DNA of 64,000 nt from Pseudomonas sp. RIT623 (GCF_004519305.1 NZ_SOZA01000018.1:35524-99523); one strand, 5' to 3'; positions 1 through 11,762 are shown, counted from the first letter of the stretch. Notes: generated from the sequence alone by a model not told the origin. Numbers and translations are program-made.

Positions 1-2945
1 GCTTGAGCATTCGTAGCGATGGGTTCAAGCCTGCTGGCAGCCTGCCCGACACCTTGCAACTGGAGCAATTGAAGCTCGACGCCCAGGGGAATTTGCTCAA
101 GGGCTACCTGCTGTCCGGCAGCGCCACCTTGCCGGCGGAGCAGGGCCCCGTGGGGCTGATGCTCGCGGGCAAGGTCGATGCCAAGGGGGCTCGACTCGAT
201 GCCCTGGACCTCAAGGCCAGCGACAGCCAGCACCTGAAGTTGCAGGCCAGTGCCGACTGGCAGCAGGGCCTGAGTGCCGAGGCGAGACTGGATTGGCTGG
301 ACTTCCCATGGCTGCGTCTGTATCCGCTGGAGCCCGCGCCCCAGGTCAGCCTCAAGCGCCTTGACGCTCAGGTGCAATACCGCGACGGCAACTACCAGGG
401 CGCCTTCAAGGGCGACCTCGATGGGCCGGCAGGTGCCTTCAGCCTGGCCAGCCCGTTCGAAGGCGACCTCGCTCAGGTGCGCTTGCCGCAACTGGCGTTG
501 AGCGCGGGGCAGGGCAAGGCGGCAGGCAGCATTGCCCTGCGTTTTGCCGATAGCCTGGCGTGGGATGTCGATCTGCAACTGTCGGCCCTGGACCCGGCCT
601 ACTGGTTGTCCGAGCTGCCGGGCAGCCTGGCCGGCCCCTTGCGCAGTCAGGGGGAATGGAAGAACGAACAACTCAGGCTCGAGGCGCGACTCGACCTCAA
701 GGGCCGCTTGCGCGGCCAGCCAGCCTTGCTCAAGGTCGACGCCGAGGGCGCGGGCGATCACTGGACCTTGGGCAGCCTGGCAGTACAACTGGGGGAAAAC
801 CGCATCCATGGCAGTGGCAGCCTGCAGCAGCGCCTGGCCGGGCGCGTCGACCTGGAGCTGCCGCGGCTCGGCCAGCTGTGGCCACAGTTGCAAGGGCAGG
901 CCAAGGGCCGCCTGGATTTAGCAGGCACCTTGGCAGCCCCGCAGGGTACGTTCACTTTGCAAGGCCAGCAACTCGGGCAGGCCGACAACCGTCTGCAGAG
1001 CCTTGATCTGGATGCACGCCTGGACAGCGCCCAGCGCGCGCAGCTAGCGCTCAAGGTTGGCGGTATACGCCTGGGTGAGACTGCCTTGGGCGATCTCCAG
1101 GTGCAAGGCAAGGGCGATATCCGCGAGCAGGCCGCCACGCTCGCCCTCGTGGGGCCCCAGCTCAAGCTTGACCTGGCCCTGGATGGCGCATTGAGCAAAG
1201 GTGACTGGCGTGGCCGCCTGGCCAGTGGACGTATCCAGGCCGGGGGCCAGGAATGGCAACTGCAGGCGCCGACGAAGCTGCAGCGCCTGGCCAGCGGGCA
1301 GCTGGATTTTGCTGCCCACTGCTGGCGTTCCGGCCAGGCCAGCTTGTGTGGCGAGGACCAGCGCCTGGCCCCTGAGCCGCGCCTGCGTTATCACCTCAAG
1401 CAGTTTCCGCTGGACAGCCTGGCGCAATGGCTGCCCAAGGACTTCGCCTGGCAGGGCCTGCTCAACGCCGATATCAACCTCGATATCCCGGCCAGCGGCC
1501 CCAAGGGCACAGTGCGCATCGATGCCAGCAAGGGGACCTTGCGGGTGCGTGACAAAGGGCGTTGGGTCGATTTCCCGTATCAGATGCTGCGCCTGGACAG
1601 CAACCTGGCGCCCCGGCGGGTCGACACGCGTCTGGATTTCCAGGGCGAGCGGCTTGGTGAGCTAAGCCTGAACACACGGCTCGACCCGCTGGGTCGCAAC
1701 AAGCCGCTGTCTGGCGACTTTCGCCTGGCCGGGCTCGACCTGTCGATTGCCAGGCCCTTCCTGCCGATGGTCGAGCGCCTGGCCGGTCAGCTCAATGGCA
1801 GTGGCCGTCTGTCCGGCAGCCTGCTAGCGCCGCAAGTCAATGGCAGCCTGGCCTTGAGCGGTGGAGAGGTCAGTGGCGCCGAGCTGCCGATCAGCCTCGA
1901 GGCGTTGTCGTTGCAAGCGCTCATCGCTGGCGAACAGGTGCAGCTCAAGGGCGATTGGCGTAGTGGTGAGGGTGGGCGAGGGCAGTTGGCCGGGCAGATG
2001 ACCTGGGGCCAGGCATTGGCCATGGACCTGCGTCTGCAGGGCCAGCAGCTGCCCGTCAACGTGGAACCCTACGCCGCCCTGGAAGTGGCTCCCGACCTGG
2101 TGATCCGCCTGGTCGACGATCGGCTGGCGGTCACCGGTAAGGTTCACGTGCCCAAGGGCAAGATCACCGTGCGGGAGCTGCCACCTTCAACTGTGAAGGT
2201 TTCCGACGACACGGTGATCGTCGGCCACCAGAATGAAGCCGGTAAGCCGCCAATGGCCGTGGCCATGGATATCGACGTCGATGTCGGCAGTGAAAAATTG
2301 TCGTTCAGTGGCTTTGGCCTGAGCGCCAACTTGCTCGGCCACGTGCACATCGGCGACAACCTCGACACCCGTGGCGAGCTCAGCCTGGCCGACGGTCGTT
2401 ACCGCGCCTACGGGCAGCGCCTGACCATTCGCCGTGCACGCCTGTTGTTCGCCGGGCCCATCGACCAGCCATACCTGGATATCGAGGCCATTCGCCAAGT
2501 CGATGATGTGATTGCAGGTATCCGCCTCAGCGGCAGCGCCGAGCAGCCCACTACCAAGGTGTTCTCGGAGCCGGCGATGAGCCAGGAGCAAGCCTTGTCC
2601 TACCTGGTTCTGGGCAGGCCATTGGGCAGCTCTGGCGAGGACAGTAACATGCTTGCCGAGGCCGCCCTGGGCCTGGGCTTGATGGGCAGTGCTGGCCTGA
2701 CCGGCGGCCTGGCGTCGAACCTGGGTATCGAGGACTTTCAGCTCGATACCCAAGGCTCGGGTAACAGTACCAGCGTGGTGGCCAGCGGTAACCTGACCGA
2801 GCGCCTGAGCCTGCGCTATGGGGTTGGCGTGTTCGAGCCGGCCAATACCATCGCGCTGCGCTACAAACTGAGTAAAAAGGTCTATCTCGAGGCCGCCAGC
2901 GGCTTGGCCAGTTCGCTGGATATCTTCTACAAGCGCGATTTCTAA
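1..2945 (+). CDS. tamB: TamB, translocation and assembly module inner-membrane subunit (5' truncated by window edge)
   Basis: This is the C-terminal ~980 residues of a very large protein of repetitive beta-strand blocks rich in alternating Gly, Leu, Asp and Gln. The last ~350 residues match the conserved TamB/DUF490 C-terminal domain, with GLSANLLGHVHIGD, a GQRLTIRRARLLFAGP-like block and an aromatic end in YKRDF. TamB is anchored in the inner membrane, spans the periplasm as a hydrophobic beta-taco groove, and works with the outer-membrane protein TamA in autotransporter assembly and phospholipid transport. Family members are about 1200 residues, so roughly 240 N-terminal residues and the signal anchor lie before base 1. 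The frame is open from base 3, so the TTG there is not a real start. tamA would be expected just upstream. The call is firm. Confidence 0.93.
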   Translation, partial: LSIRSDGFKPAGSLPDTLQLEQLKLDAQGNLLKGYLLSGSATLPAEQGPVGLMLAGKVDAKGARLDALDLKASDSQHLKLQASADWQQGLSAEARLDWLDFPWLRLYPLEPAPQVSLKRLDAQVQYRDGNYQGAFKGDLDGPAGAFSLASPFEGDLAQVRLPQLALSAGQGKAAGSIALRFADSLAWDVDLQLSALDPAYWLSELPGSLAGPLRSQGEWKNEQLRLEARLDLKGRLRGQPALLKVDAEGAGDHWTLGSLAVQLGENRIHGSGSLQQRLAGRVDLELPRLGQLWPQLQGQAKGRLDLAGTLAAPQGTFTLQGQQLGQADNRLQSLDLDARLDSAQRAQLALKVGGIRLGETALGDLQVQGKGDIREQAATLALVGPQLKLDLALDGALSKGDWRGRLASGRIQAGGQEWQLQAPTKLQRLASGQLDFAAHCWRSGQASLCGEDQRLAPEPRLRYHLKQFPLDSLAQWLPKDFAWQGLLNADINLDIPASGPKGTVRIDASKGTLRVRDKGRWVDFPYQMLRLDSNLAPRRVDTRLDFQGERLGELSLNTRLDPLGRNKPLSGDFRLAGLDLSIARPFLPMVERLAGQLNGSGRLSGSLLAPQVNGSLALSGGEVSGAELPISLEALSLQALIAGEQVQLKGDWRSGEGGRGQLAGQMTWGQALAMDLRLQGQQLPVNVEPYAALEVAPDLVIRLVDDRLAVTGKVHVPKGKITVRELPPSTVKVSDDTVIVGHQNEAGKPPMAVAMDIDVDVGSEKLSFSGFGLSANLLGHVHIGDNLDTRGELSLADGRYRAYGQRLTIRRARLLFAGPIDQPYLDIEAIRQVDDVIAGIRLSGSAEQPTTKVFSEPAMSQEQALSYLVLGRPLGSSGEDSNMLAEAALGLGLMGSAGLTGGLASNLGIEDFQLDTQGSGNSTSVVASGNLTERLSLRYGVGVFEPANTIALRYKLSKKVYLEAASGLASSLDIFYKRDF

Positions 2946-3067
2946 GCGCTGTCCCTGACCCGCGCCGGCCATCCCTGGTCGGCTGCGGCTGCTGTTGACC
3001 CCATTAAACACTGACGGTTCTGACCTGGCGTGGTGTCGGACGCCGGGTACGTGGTGTGCGGGAATGT

Positions 3068-3448
3068 TCAACGGGTGTGACAGTCCTGGCGACGGATGTT
3101 GCCGATCTGACGCAGACTCAGCCCGTATTTGTCGGCCAGCAGGCTGCGGGACAGGCCATCGGCGCTTTCTTTCTGGATCTGCTGGTTGCGCAATTGCCGC
3201 TGGAAGTGGTCGGCCTTGGGAATTTCCAGGGCCAGGCCGGCAAAGCGCTCGATCAGCGCGTCGAGCGCCTGGGGTGGCAGGACGTCCGCCAGCTTGGTGC
3301 GATCGCGATGCTTGGGGATGTACTTAGGGCGCCCGCCGAAGGCGCTGGTCAGACGATAGGCGTTTTGCAAACCGATGCATTCGATCAGTGCTTGCAACGA
3401 TTGTGGGAGTTGGTTGGTTTCTATGTTGTTCAGATCTGGCATTTCCAC
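3068..3448 (-). CDS. Mor-family transcription activator-like protein
   Basis: This 126-residue protein has the Mor/C-type layout known from phage Mu middle and late activators. A conserved block (residues ~20-75) contains AFGGRPKYIPK, and a C-terminal helix-turn-helix reads SLLADKYGLSLRQIGNIRR. Chromosomal Mor-like genes of this size occur in many pseudomonads without a phage. I chose the GTG start at 3448-3446 because AAGGAAG lies six bases upstream; the ATG two codons later (3442) is the alternative. No phage genes are adjacent, so it is probably a domesticated regulator with unknown targets. Confidence 0.75.
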   Translation of the reverse strand: MEMPDLNNIETNQLPQSLQALIECIGLQNAYRLTSAFGGRPKYIPKHRDRTKLADVLPPQALDALIERFAGLALEIPKADHFQRQLRNQQIQKESADGLSRSLLADKYGLSLRQIGNIRRQDCHTR

Positions 3449-3844
3449 GTGAAGCTTCCTTTTGCTGTATGGATTTTTCAGGGCACTTGCCGCTCGAGGC
3501 ATGCGCCGTGAATGGATTCTTGATCAGCTCAGGAAAGTGTCGCTAGGCGCGAAGCGGACCAGGACCTGTAGCCTTTACGGCTCATCAATTGAAGGCAGCA
3601 ATACAGCTTTGCGTAGGAAATGCCTTCACCCATACGCTGTACGCCCCAAACCTCGGGGAGAATGGCTTCCATGATGGCATTTTGGGTGCATTACCCGGCG
3701 CGGTTGCAGGGGAAAGCCTCCCAAGGCTGCTGGGTGTGAGATCTCGAGGGAAAGGTAGGAAACTCAACATAGGAAAAAGCAGCGAGGTATCATGGCGTCG
3801 GCTCCCCGGGAGCCCCATGTCCCTGATGTCGCAAGGAACCTCCG
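3449..3844. other. Gene-free stretch between the Mor-like gene and a small membrane protein
   Basis: About 400 bases hold no convincing coding sequence on either strand. Open frames across it have no start with a ribosome site and no recognisable protein character. Near the right end is the palindrome GGCTCCCCGGGAGCC, followed by AAGGAACCTCCG directly before the next start codon. The stretch probably carries the promoters of both flanking, divergent genes. Confidence 0.5.
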
Positions 3845-4033
3845 ATGACACACGTGCAGCGCCTGAAATATTCGATCCTGATCATCCTGGTGGTGCTGGG
3901 CATCATGCTCGGCCTAAGTTATCTGCAAAAGCAGGGCACCATCAGCGAGCAGACCTTCCAGTACATCGCCATCGCCATCGCGGTGGTCGTGGTGGTGATC
4001 AACGGGATCCTGCGGCGCAAGGTAAAACCTTGA
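3845..4033 (+). CDS. Small two-helix membrane protein of unknown function
   Basis: This 62-residue protein has a basic start (MTHVQRLKYS), a hydrophobic helix at about residues 10-25, a polar loop (QKQGTISEQ) and a second helix at about 38-53 rich in Ile and Val, ending in RRKVKP. By the positive-inside rule both ends probably face the cytoplasm. AAGGAACC precedes the ATG, so expression is credible. It resembles the many short conserved inner-membrane proteins of pseudomonads, but I do not recognise a named family. Confidence 0.65.
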   Translation: MTHVQRLKYSILIILVVLGIMLGLSYLQKQGTISEQTFQYIAIAIAVVVVVINGILRRKVKP

Positions 4034-4068
4034 CGGGGCGGGCCGGCTTTTGTCTGCCGGCCATGCGC

Positions 4069-4431
4069 TCAGCGTGCGCTGTGCTGTTCGAGCACGGCGC
4101 GGGCCTGCGGGTTGAGGCTGTAGCATTTGTCGTGGCCAATGCTGATCACGCCTTCGCTGCATAAGCGCTTGAGCACTTCGCGCACGCTCAGGAACGACAG
4201 CGGAATGTCCAGTTGCTCGAGTTGCGCGTGGACCCCACGCACACCAATGCTGCGGCCATTGCGGTCGGCGGCGTGCAAGGCGTCGATGACCTTGAGGCGA
4301 ATCAGGCTGGTGCGTAGGCCATAGCTGCGCAGCAGTTCGCGAATCTGCTCGTTGCCCAGGCGCTCTTCCGGTGCGGCCGGTGGCTGGCCCGGGCTGGGGG
4401 CGACCGGCAGCGCGCGTTGTGGGTTGTACAT
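4069..4431 (-). CDS. Fur-like winged-helix regulator, DNA-binding domain only
   Basis: The protein has 120 residues. After a Pro/Ala-rich leader comes a Fur-type winged helix (about residues 30-105): LRSYGLRTSLIRLKVIDAL, then the H4-like block LSVREVLKRLCSEGVIS. The C-terminal dimerisation domain with its His-rich and Cys metal sites is absent, because the protein ends soon after the wing. The start is ATG 4431 with AAGGAG seven bases upstream; the frame is open further upstream but without a better start. It is divergent from the acylase gene across about 190 bases, so it may control that gene. It cannot be assumed to sense metal. Confidence 0.7.
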   Translation of the reverse strand: MYNPQRALPVAPSPGQPPAAPEERLGNEQIRELLRSYGLRTSLIRLKVIDALHAADRNGRSIGVRGVHAQLEQLDIPLSFLSVREVLKRLCSEGVISIGHDKCYSLNPQARAVLEQHSAR

Positions 4432-4624
4432 GTGAATGCTCCTTTTCGTGAACTGTCCCGAAATCATGGGTGCCTCACTTATAAAGACGAACGAGATCGA
4501 CAAAACTGCAACTCCTCGGTAAAAAAATCCGACAACCTCTGTAGAAAACGTTACGGCACGCCGTTAACCGTAAAATTTTCATGTGGCTGCTCGTCTGTTC
4601 GGGATAACCCGAGTTGCATGAGGA

Positions 4625-6937
4625 ATGCCCGTGACTGCCCGTCCCCTGTTCCACCTTGGCCTTGCCGTCGCGCTGACGGGGGCCTGCCTGGTCGCCCAAG
4701 CCCGCGAAGCGGTGGGTGATGCCTCCGCGCAAATTCGCCGGACCAGCTTCGGCGTGCCGCACATCCTGGCCAAGGATGAACGCGGCCTGGGCTATGGCAT
4801 CGGTTATGCCTATGCCCAGGACAACCTGTGCCTGCTGGCGGGCGAGGTGCTGACGGTCAATGGCGAGCGCTCGCGCTACTTCGGTGGCGAAGGCAAGACC
4901 GTCGAGCAGCGCGAAAACCTGGCCAGCGATGTGTTCTTCACCTGGCTCAACGCCCCCGCGGCCGTTGATGGTTTTCTAAAGGCGCAACCGGTGGCGGTGC
5001 GTGAGCTGCTGGAGGGTTACGCCAGCGGCTACAACCGTGCCCTGGCCGAGCGTCGCAGCCAGGGGCTGCCGGCTGAATGCGGGGCGGGGGACTGGCTGCG
5101 TCCGATCACCAGTCGCGACCTGGTCAAGTTGACCCGGCGGCTGTTGGCCGAGGGCGGGGTAGGGCAGTTCGCTGAAGCTCTGGTGGCCGCGACCCCGCCG
5201 AAGCTGGCCGCGCAGCGGCCGCCGGTCGACTACAGCGTGGCTCTGGCCCGCCAGGCAAGCTTTGCCGCGGAACGCGGCAGCAATGCGGTTGCCGTGGGCG
5301 CGGAACGTTCGGCCAATGGCCGCGGCCTGCTGCTGGCCAATCCACATTTCCCCTGGGTCGGCGGCCTGCGTTTCTACCAGATGCAACTGACCATCCCCGG
5401 CCAGCTGGACGTGATGGGCGCGGCCCTACCGGGCCTGCCGGTGGTGAATATCGGCTTCAACCGTCACCTGGCCTGGACTCACACCGTCGACACCTCGAAG
5501 CACTTCACCCTGTATCGCCTGCAACTGGACCCGAAGGACGCCACCCGCTACCTGCTGGACGGCCAGTCGTTGCCGCTGGAGCGCCAGATGCTGAGTGTCA
5601 CGGTCAAGGCCAAGGACGGCAGCCTGAGCCAGGTGGAGCGTCCGGTCTATGTGTCGAAGTTCGGCCCCGTGGTGCAGTGGCCGGGCCGTCTGGACTGGGA
5701 CACCCACGCGGCCTACAGCCTGCGCGATGCCAACCTGGACAACACCCGGGTATTGCAGCAGTGGTACCGGATCAACCGTGCCGACAGCCTGGCGGCATTG
5801 AAGGACTCGGTGGCACGACTGCAAGGCATCCCGTGGGTCAACACCCTCGCGGTGGACGAGGCTGGCCAGGCGCTGTACCTGAACCAGTCGGTGGTGCCCT
5901 ATGTCGACCAGGCGCTGTTCGAGCAATGCGGCAATCCCAAGGCTGCGAGCCCGCTGGTGGTGCTCGACGGCTCTCGCAGCGCCTGCCAGTGGAAGGTCGA
6001 TGCGCAGGCGGCCCAGCCGGGGATATTCCCCGCGCACCTGCAGCCGAGCCTGGCGCGTCGCGACTTCGTGCAGCATGCCAACGACTCGGCGTGGATGGCC
6101 AACCCGGCGCAGCCGCTCACCGGTTTCTCGCCGCTTGTCAGTCGCGCCGACCAGCCCCTGGGCATGCGCAGCCGTTTCGCCCTGCAGCGTCTGCAAGGCA
6201 AGGGCAAGCTGGGTGTCGAAGAGTTGCGGCGCATGGTGTTTGATGACGAGGTCTACCAGGCCAGCCTGCTGAAACCTGACCTGCTGCAGTGGTGCCAGGG
6301 TGTCGAGGCCGACCTCAAGGCGGTGTGCGACAGCCTGCAGGCCTGGGATGGCAAGGCCGATCTGGACAGCGGCGTTGGCCTGCTCCACTTCATGAACATC
6401 CTCACTGCGTTGTCGGAGCATCCCGACACCTGGCGGGTGCCGTTCGATCCGGCCGATCCGCTGCATACCCCGCGTGGCCTGGCGGTAGAACAGGCGGCGG
6501 TCGGCAAGCTGCTGCGCGAGGCCGCCCTGGCTTCCCAGGCGCAGCTCGCCAAGGCCGGTATCGCCGCCGACCAGCGCTGGGGGCAGATCCAGCAGGCCGC
6601 CGATGGTACGCCGGTGCCGGGTGGTCCGCAGGCGCTGGGCGTGTACAACGCGATGGTCAGCGTGCCGGTGGGGCCGGGCAAGCGCCTGGTGGTCAGTGGT
6701 TCGAGCTATCTGCAGGTGGTCAGCTTCACCGAGCATGGGCCGCAGGCCCAGGGTTTGCTGGCGTTCTCGCTGTCGAGCGAGCAGGCTTCGGCGCATGCCG
6801 CCGACCAGACGCGGGCCTTCTCGGCCAAGCAACTGGCGCCGATTCCATTCACCGAGGCGCAGATCAAGGCCGACCCGCAGTATCGCCAGTATGTGATCAG
6901 CGAGCGGGACAAGGGGCAGGTGGTCACCACCCAGTAA
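4625..6937 (+). CDS. Secreted penicillin-amidase/AHL-acylase family N-terminal nucleophile hydrolase (PvdQ/QuiP type)
   Basis: This 770-residue precursor has a signal peptide (cleavage near residue 26), an alpha chain, a spacer, and a beta chain that starts at the catalytic serine in ERGSNAVAVG (Ser219). These Ntn-hydrolases process themselves in the periplasm and cleave amide bonds. PvdQ matures pyoverdine precursors by removing a fatty acyl chain and also cleaves long-chain acyl-homoserine lactones. Length, the NPHFPW motif after the serine and the layout fit PvdQ closely, but no pyoverdine genes are nearby. The ATG at 4625 has little room for a ribosome site. The GTG two codons later (4631), with GAGGA upstream, may be the true start. 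Confidence 0.85.
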   Translation: MPVTARPLFHLGLAVALTGACLVAQAREAVGDASAQIRRTSFGVPHILAKDERGLGYGIGYAYAQDNLCLLAGEVLTVNGERSRYFGGEGKTVEQRENLASDVFFTWLNAPAAVDGFLKAQPVAVRELLEGYASGYNRALAERRSQGLPAECGAGDWLRPITSRDLVKLTRRLLAEGGVGQFAEALVAATPPKLAAQRPPVDYSVALARQASFAAERGSNAVAVGAERSANGRGLLLANPHFPWVGGLRFYQMQLTIPGQLDVMGAALPGLPVVNIGFNRHLAWTHTVDTSKHFTLYRLQLDPKDATRYLLDGQSLPLERQMLSVTVKAKDGSLSQVERPVYVSKFGPVVQWPGRLDWDTHAAYSLRDANLDNTRVLQQWYRINRADSLAALKDSVARLQGIPWVNTLAVDEAGQALYLNQSVVPYVDQALFEQCGNPKAASPLVVLDGSRSACQWKVDAQAAQPGIFPAHLQPSLARRDFVQHANDSAWMANPAQPLTGFSPLVSRADQPLGMRSRFALQRLQGKGKLGVEELRRMVFDDEVYQASLLKPDLLQWCQGVEADLKAVCDSLQAWDGKADLDSGVGLLHFMNILTALSEHPDTWRVPFDPADPLHTPRGLAVEQAAVGKLLREAALASQAQLAKAGIAADQRWGQIQQAADGTPVPGGPQALGVYNAMVSVPVGPGKRLVVSGSSYLQVVSFTEHGPQAQGLLAFSLSSEQASAHAADQTRAFSAKQLAPIPFTEAQIKADPQYRQYVISERDKGQVVTTQ

Positions 6938-6949
6938 GGGGCGGCTTTT

Positions 6950-7065
6950 TGTAGGTGCGGCCTGGTGTCGCGAAAGGGGCGCGCAGCGGCCCCGGGCTTC
7001 AGCGTTTATGCAGTAATCGCCGGGGCCGCTTTGCGGCCCATTCGCGACACAAGGCCGCTCCTACA
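6950..7065. repeat. Inverted pair of P. putida-type REP palindromes
   Basis: Two copies of a REP unit face each other: TGTAGGTGCGGCCTGGTGTCG on the left and its inverse ending CGACACAAGGCCGCTCCTACA on the right. Each has an internal GC-rich hairpin and there is a ~25-base centre. The pair sits between the convergent ends of the acylase gene and lpxH and may act as a transcription barrier. The same unit recurs near 11.65 and 62.75 kb. Confidence 0.85.
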
Positions 7066-7077
7066 AGGGCCTGGTGC

Positions 7078-7800
7078 TCAGGCGAATTCGAACGGGGCCA
7101 GCTGGAAGCCCTGTTCGTCCACCTGCAACGCCCAGCCGCGGCGATCCCAGTCACCCAGCACGATACGCCGCGCCGGCTGGCCATCGACCACCAGCTTGTG
7201 CAGCGCCGGGCGGTGGGTATGGCCGTGCACCAGGGTGCGCACACCGTGCGCCGCCATCACCTTCGGCACTTCCTCCGGGGTGACATCGACGATTTCGGTG
7301 TTCTTCATCCGCGTCTGAGATTGGCTCTCGCTGCGCAGCTTGCGCGCCAGCTTGTGCCGCGTGGACAGCGGCAGGTGCCGCAAGATCCAAAGGCTAAGCG
7401 GGTTGCGCAGGTAGCGACGCAGCTTCATGTAGCCGACATCGCGGGTGCACAGGGTGTCGCCATGCATCAGCAGCACCGGCTCGCCGCCCAGCTCGACCAC
7501 GCAAGGGTCGTCCAGCAGGGTGCAGCCGGCCGCTTCGCAGAACGCCTGGCCGATGAGAAAGTCGCGGTTGCCATGCATCAGGTAGATCGCCGTCCCGCTG
7601 TCGGCCAGCCGGCGCAGGGCGTGGCAGATCGACTGCTGGAACGGGGTCATGGCATCGTCGCCGATCCAGGCCTCGAAGAAGTCGCCGAGGATGTACAACG
7701 CCTTGGCATGCCGCGCGCGGCCTTCGAGCAGATCAACAAACGCCCGGGTAATATCCGGGCGTTCTTCTTGCAGGTGCAGATCGGAGATCAGCAGGATCAC
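7078..7800 (-). CDS. lpxH: UDP-2,3-diacylglucosamine diphosphatase
   Basis: LpxH hydrolyses UDP-2,3-diacylglucosamine to lipid X and UMP on the cytoplasmic face of the inner membrane, the fourth step of lipid A synthesis. The 240-residue length is typical. The metallophosphoesterase motifs are present in order: SDLHL (Asp7, His9), [12 protein letters not shown] (Asp40), [16 protein letters not shown] and VHGHTHRP. Its start overlaps the ppiB stop by four bases, so the two genes are translationally coupled in a ppiB-lpxH operon. The call is firm. Confidence 0.96.
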   Translation of the reverse strand: MILLISDLHLQEERPDITRAFVDLLEGRARHAKALYILGDFFEAWIGDDAMTPFQQSICHALRRLADSGTAIYLMHGNRDFLIGQAFCEAAGCTLLDDPCVVELGGEPVLLMHGDTLCTRDVGYMKLRRYLRNPLSLWILRHLPLSTRHKLARKLRSESQSQTRMKNTEIVDVTPEEVPKVMAAHGVRTLVHGHTHRPALHKLVVDGQPARRIVLGDWDRRGWALQVDEQGFQLAPFEFA

Positions 7801-8297
7801 TCAATGATCTCGGCTTTCTCGATGACCACGTCGTCTTTCGGTACGTCCTGGTGACCGGCCTTGGAACCGGTGGCGACTTTCTCGATGGCGTCGACCACTT
7901 CCTTGCCTTCGATCACTTCACCGAACACCGCGTAGCCCCAACCCTGCACGTTCTTGCCGCTGTGGTTGAGGAAGTCGTTGTCGGAGGCGTTGATGAAGAA
8001 CTGCGCCGAGGCCGAGTGCGGCTCCATGGTACGGGCCATGGCGATGCTGTACTTGGTGTTCTTCAGGCCGTTGTCGGCTTCGTTCTGGATGCTGGCGCGG
8101 GTCTTCTTCTGGCTCATGCCAGCCTCGAAACCGCCGCCCTGGATCATGAAGCCCTTGATCACGCGATGGAACACGGTGCCGTCGTAGTGGCCTTCCTTGA
8201 CGTACTGCACGAAGTTCTCGGTGGTCAGCGGGGCTTTTTCGGCATCCAGTTGCAGGACGATATCGCCGTGGTTGGTGCTCAGTTTGACTTTGGACAT
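7797..8297 (-). CDS. ppiB: Peptidyl-prolyl cis-trans isomerase B (cyclophilin)
   Basis: This 166-residue single-domain cyclophilin has no signal peptide, so it is a cytoplasmic proline isomerase that speeds protein folding. Diagnostic stretches are [16 protein letters not shown], the [12 protein letters not shown] block and [16 protein letters not shown]. It is the first gene of the ppiB-lpxH pair, and glnS diverges from it across about 250 bases. Confidence 0.95.
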   Translation of the reverse strand: MSKVKLSTNHGDIVLQLDAEKAPLTTENFVQYVKEGHYDGTVFHRVIKGFMIQGGGFEAGMSQKKTRASIQNEADNGLKNTKYSIAMARTMEPHSASAQFFINASDNDFLNHSGKNVQGWGYAVFGEVIEGKEVVDAIEKVATGSKAGHQDVPKDDVVIEKAEIIE

Positions 8298-8545
8298 GCT
8301 GAAATTCGCTCTTTCAAGGCATACGGGAAATTAGGGTGCGCGCTGCGCTCGGTTAACCTGACGCAGCATCAGGCGACCGCGACACACGCCACTGGGTGGT
8401 GATTCTGCCGGATTGTAGACCGTTGCGGCGACAAAACGCGCCACTTTGTCAGTGCTCCGGCTGTCAGCAGCTTGACTGCTTCGGCTATGATAGGCGCTTT
8501 GATTCAATCGGCCTACCCGGCCGGCTACCTGCATTCAAGGACACT

Positions 8546-10249
<1,704 letters not shown>

Positions 10250-10258
10250 GGAAACGCC

Positions 10259-11641
10259 GTGCTTTCGATCTACAACACCTTGAGCAAGACCAAGGAAGCC
10301 TTCAAGCCGCTCGATGGCAACAAGGTGCGCATGTACGTGTGCGGCATGACCGTGTATGACTACTGCCACCTTGGCCACGGCCGCAGCATGGTGGCCTTCG
10401 ACCTGGTCACCCGCTGGCTGCGCAAGAGTGGCTATGAACTCACCTATGTGCGCAACATCACCGACATCGACGACAAGATCATCAACCGCGCCAACGAGAA
10501 CGGCGAGTCGTTCGACGCGCTGACCGCGCGCATGATCGACGCGATGCACGAGGACGAGCGCCGCCTGAGCATCCTCAAGCCCGACCTGGAACCCCGTGCC
10601 ACCGACCATATCCCCGGCATGCACGCGATGATCCAGACCCTGATCGACAAGGGTTACGCCTACGCCCCGGGCAATGGCGACGTGTACTACCGCGTCGGCA
10701 AGTTTGTCGGCTACGGCAAACTGTCGCGCAAGAAGATCGAAGACCTGCGCATCGGCGCGCGCATCGAGGTCGACGAGGCCAAGCAGGACCCGCTCGATTT
10801 TGTCCTGTGGAAGGGCGTCAAGCCGGGTGAGCCGTACTGGGATTCGCCATGGGGGCCGGGCCGTCCGGGCTGGCACATCGAGTGCTCGGTGATGTCCACC
10901 TGCTGCCTGGGCGAGAGCTTTGACATCCACGGTGGCGGCAGCGACCTGGAGTTCCCGCACCACGAGAACGAGATCGCCCAGAGCGAGGCCGCTACCGGCA
11001 AGCAATATGCCAACGCCTGGATGCATTGCGGCATGATTCGCATCAATGGCGAGAAGATGTCCAAGTCGTTGAACAACTTCTTCACCATCCGCGATGTGCT
11101 CGACAAGTACCACCCGGAAGTGGTGCGTTACCTGCTGGTGGCCAGCCACTACCGCAGCGCGATCAACTACTCCGAAGACAGCCTGCGCGACGCCAAGGGC
11201 GCGCTCGAGCGCTTCTATCATGCGCTGCGTGGCCTGCCGCGGGTGGCTGCCCAGGGTGGCGAGGCGTTCGTCGAGCGCTTCACCGTGGCGATGAACGACG
11301 ACTTCGGCACGCCTGAAGCCTGCGCCGTGCTGTTCGACCTGGTGCGCGAGATCAACCGCCTGCGTGACAGCGACCCCGAGGCCGCTGCCGGCCTGGCAGG
11401 TCGTCTGCGCGAGTTGGGGGATGTGCTGGGCGTGCTGCAACTGGAAGCCGATGACTTCCTGCGCGCCGGCGCCGAGGGCAAGGTCGATGCCGCTGAAGTG
11501 GAGGCGTTGATCCAGGCGCGTCTGCAGGCGCGCAGCGACAAGAACTGGGCCGAATCCGACCGCATCCGCGACCAGTTGGCCGCCATGGGCGTGGTGCTGG
11601 AAGACAGCAAGGGCACCACCACCTGGCGCCTGGCTGACTGA
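10259..11641 (+). CDS. cysS: Cysteinyl-tRNA synthetase
   Basis: CysRS (460 residues) attaches cysteine to tRNA-Cys in the cytoplasm. Cys28 in [14 protein letters not shown] is the first zinc ligand and HLGH (37-40) is the HIGH motif. The [13 protein letters not shown] region follows, and KMSKS lies at 266-270. The C-terminal DALR and anticodon domains are present. Translation starts at GTG 10259, with TGAGGAAA overlapping the end of glnS, consistent with coupling. REP palindromes follow the stop. Confidence 0.96.
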   Translation: MLSIYNTLSKTKEAFKPLDGNKVRMYVCGMTVYDYCHLGHGRSMVAFDLVTRWLRKSGYELTYVRNITDIDDKIINRANENGESFDALTARMIDAMHEDERRLSILKPDLEPRATDHIPGMHAMIQTLIDKGYAYAPGNGDVYYRVGKFVGYGKLSRKKIEDLRIGARIEVDEAKQDPLDFVLWKGVKPGEPYWDSPWGPGRPGWHIECSVMSTCCLGESFDIHGGGSDLEFPHHENEIAQSEAATGKQYANAWMHCGMIRINGEKMSKSLNNFFTIRDVLDKYHPEVVRYLLVASHYRSAINYSEDSLRDAKGALERFYHALRGLPRVAAQGGEAFVERFTVAMNDDFGTPEACAVLFDLVREINRLRDSDPEAAAGLAGRLRELGDVLGVLQLEADDFLRAGAEGKVDAAEVEALIQARLQARSDKNWAESDRIRDQLAAMGVVLEDSKGTTTWRLAD

Positions 11642-11652
11642 TTGGCGCCACT

Positions 11653-11758
11653 GGGGCTGCTATGCAGGCCTTTCGTGGCACAAGGCCGCTCCTACAGAGC
11701 TGCGTGGCCCCCCTGTAGGAGCGGCCTTGTGCCGCGAAAGGGCCGCAAAGCGGCCCCG
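11653..11758. repeat. Inverted pair of REP palindromes between cysS and the sensor kinase gene
   Basis: Two REP units meet tail to tail: one ends GGCACAAGGCCGCTCCTACAG and the second starts CTGTAGGAGCGGCCTTGTGC and continues into the hairpin GGGCCGCAAAGCGGCCC. They fill the gap between the convergent cysS and kinase genes. Such pairs commonly sit at convergent gene ends and may limit read-through. Confidence 0.85.
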
Positions 11759-11762
11759 CTCT

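Noticed and set aside
4540..4580. Possible Zur/Fur box around AACGTTACGGCACGCCGTTAAC
   Set aside because: The inverted halves GTTACGGC and GCCGTTAAC are offset by one base and do not match a known Fur or Zur consensus well enough to call.
5426..6832. 468-codon minus-strand frame within the acylase gene
   Set aside because: Antisense shadow of a convincing secreted hydrolase; no domain and no ribosome site.
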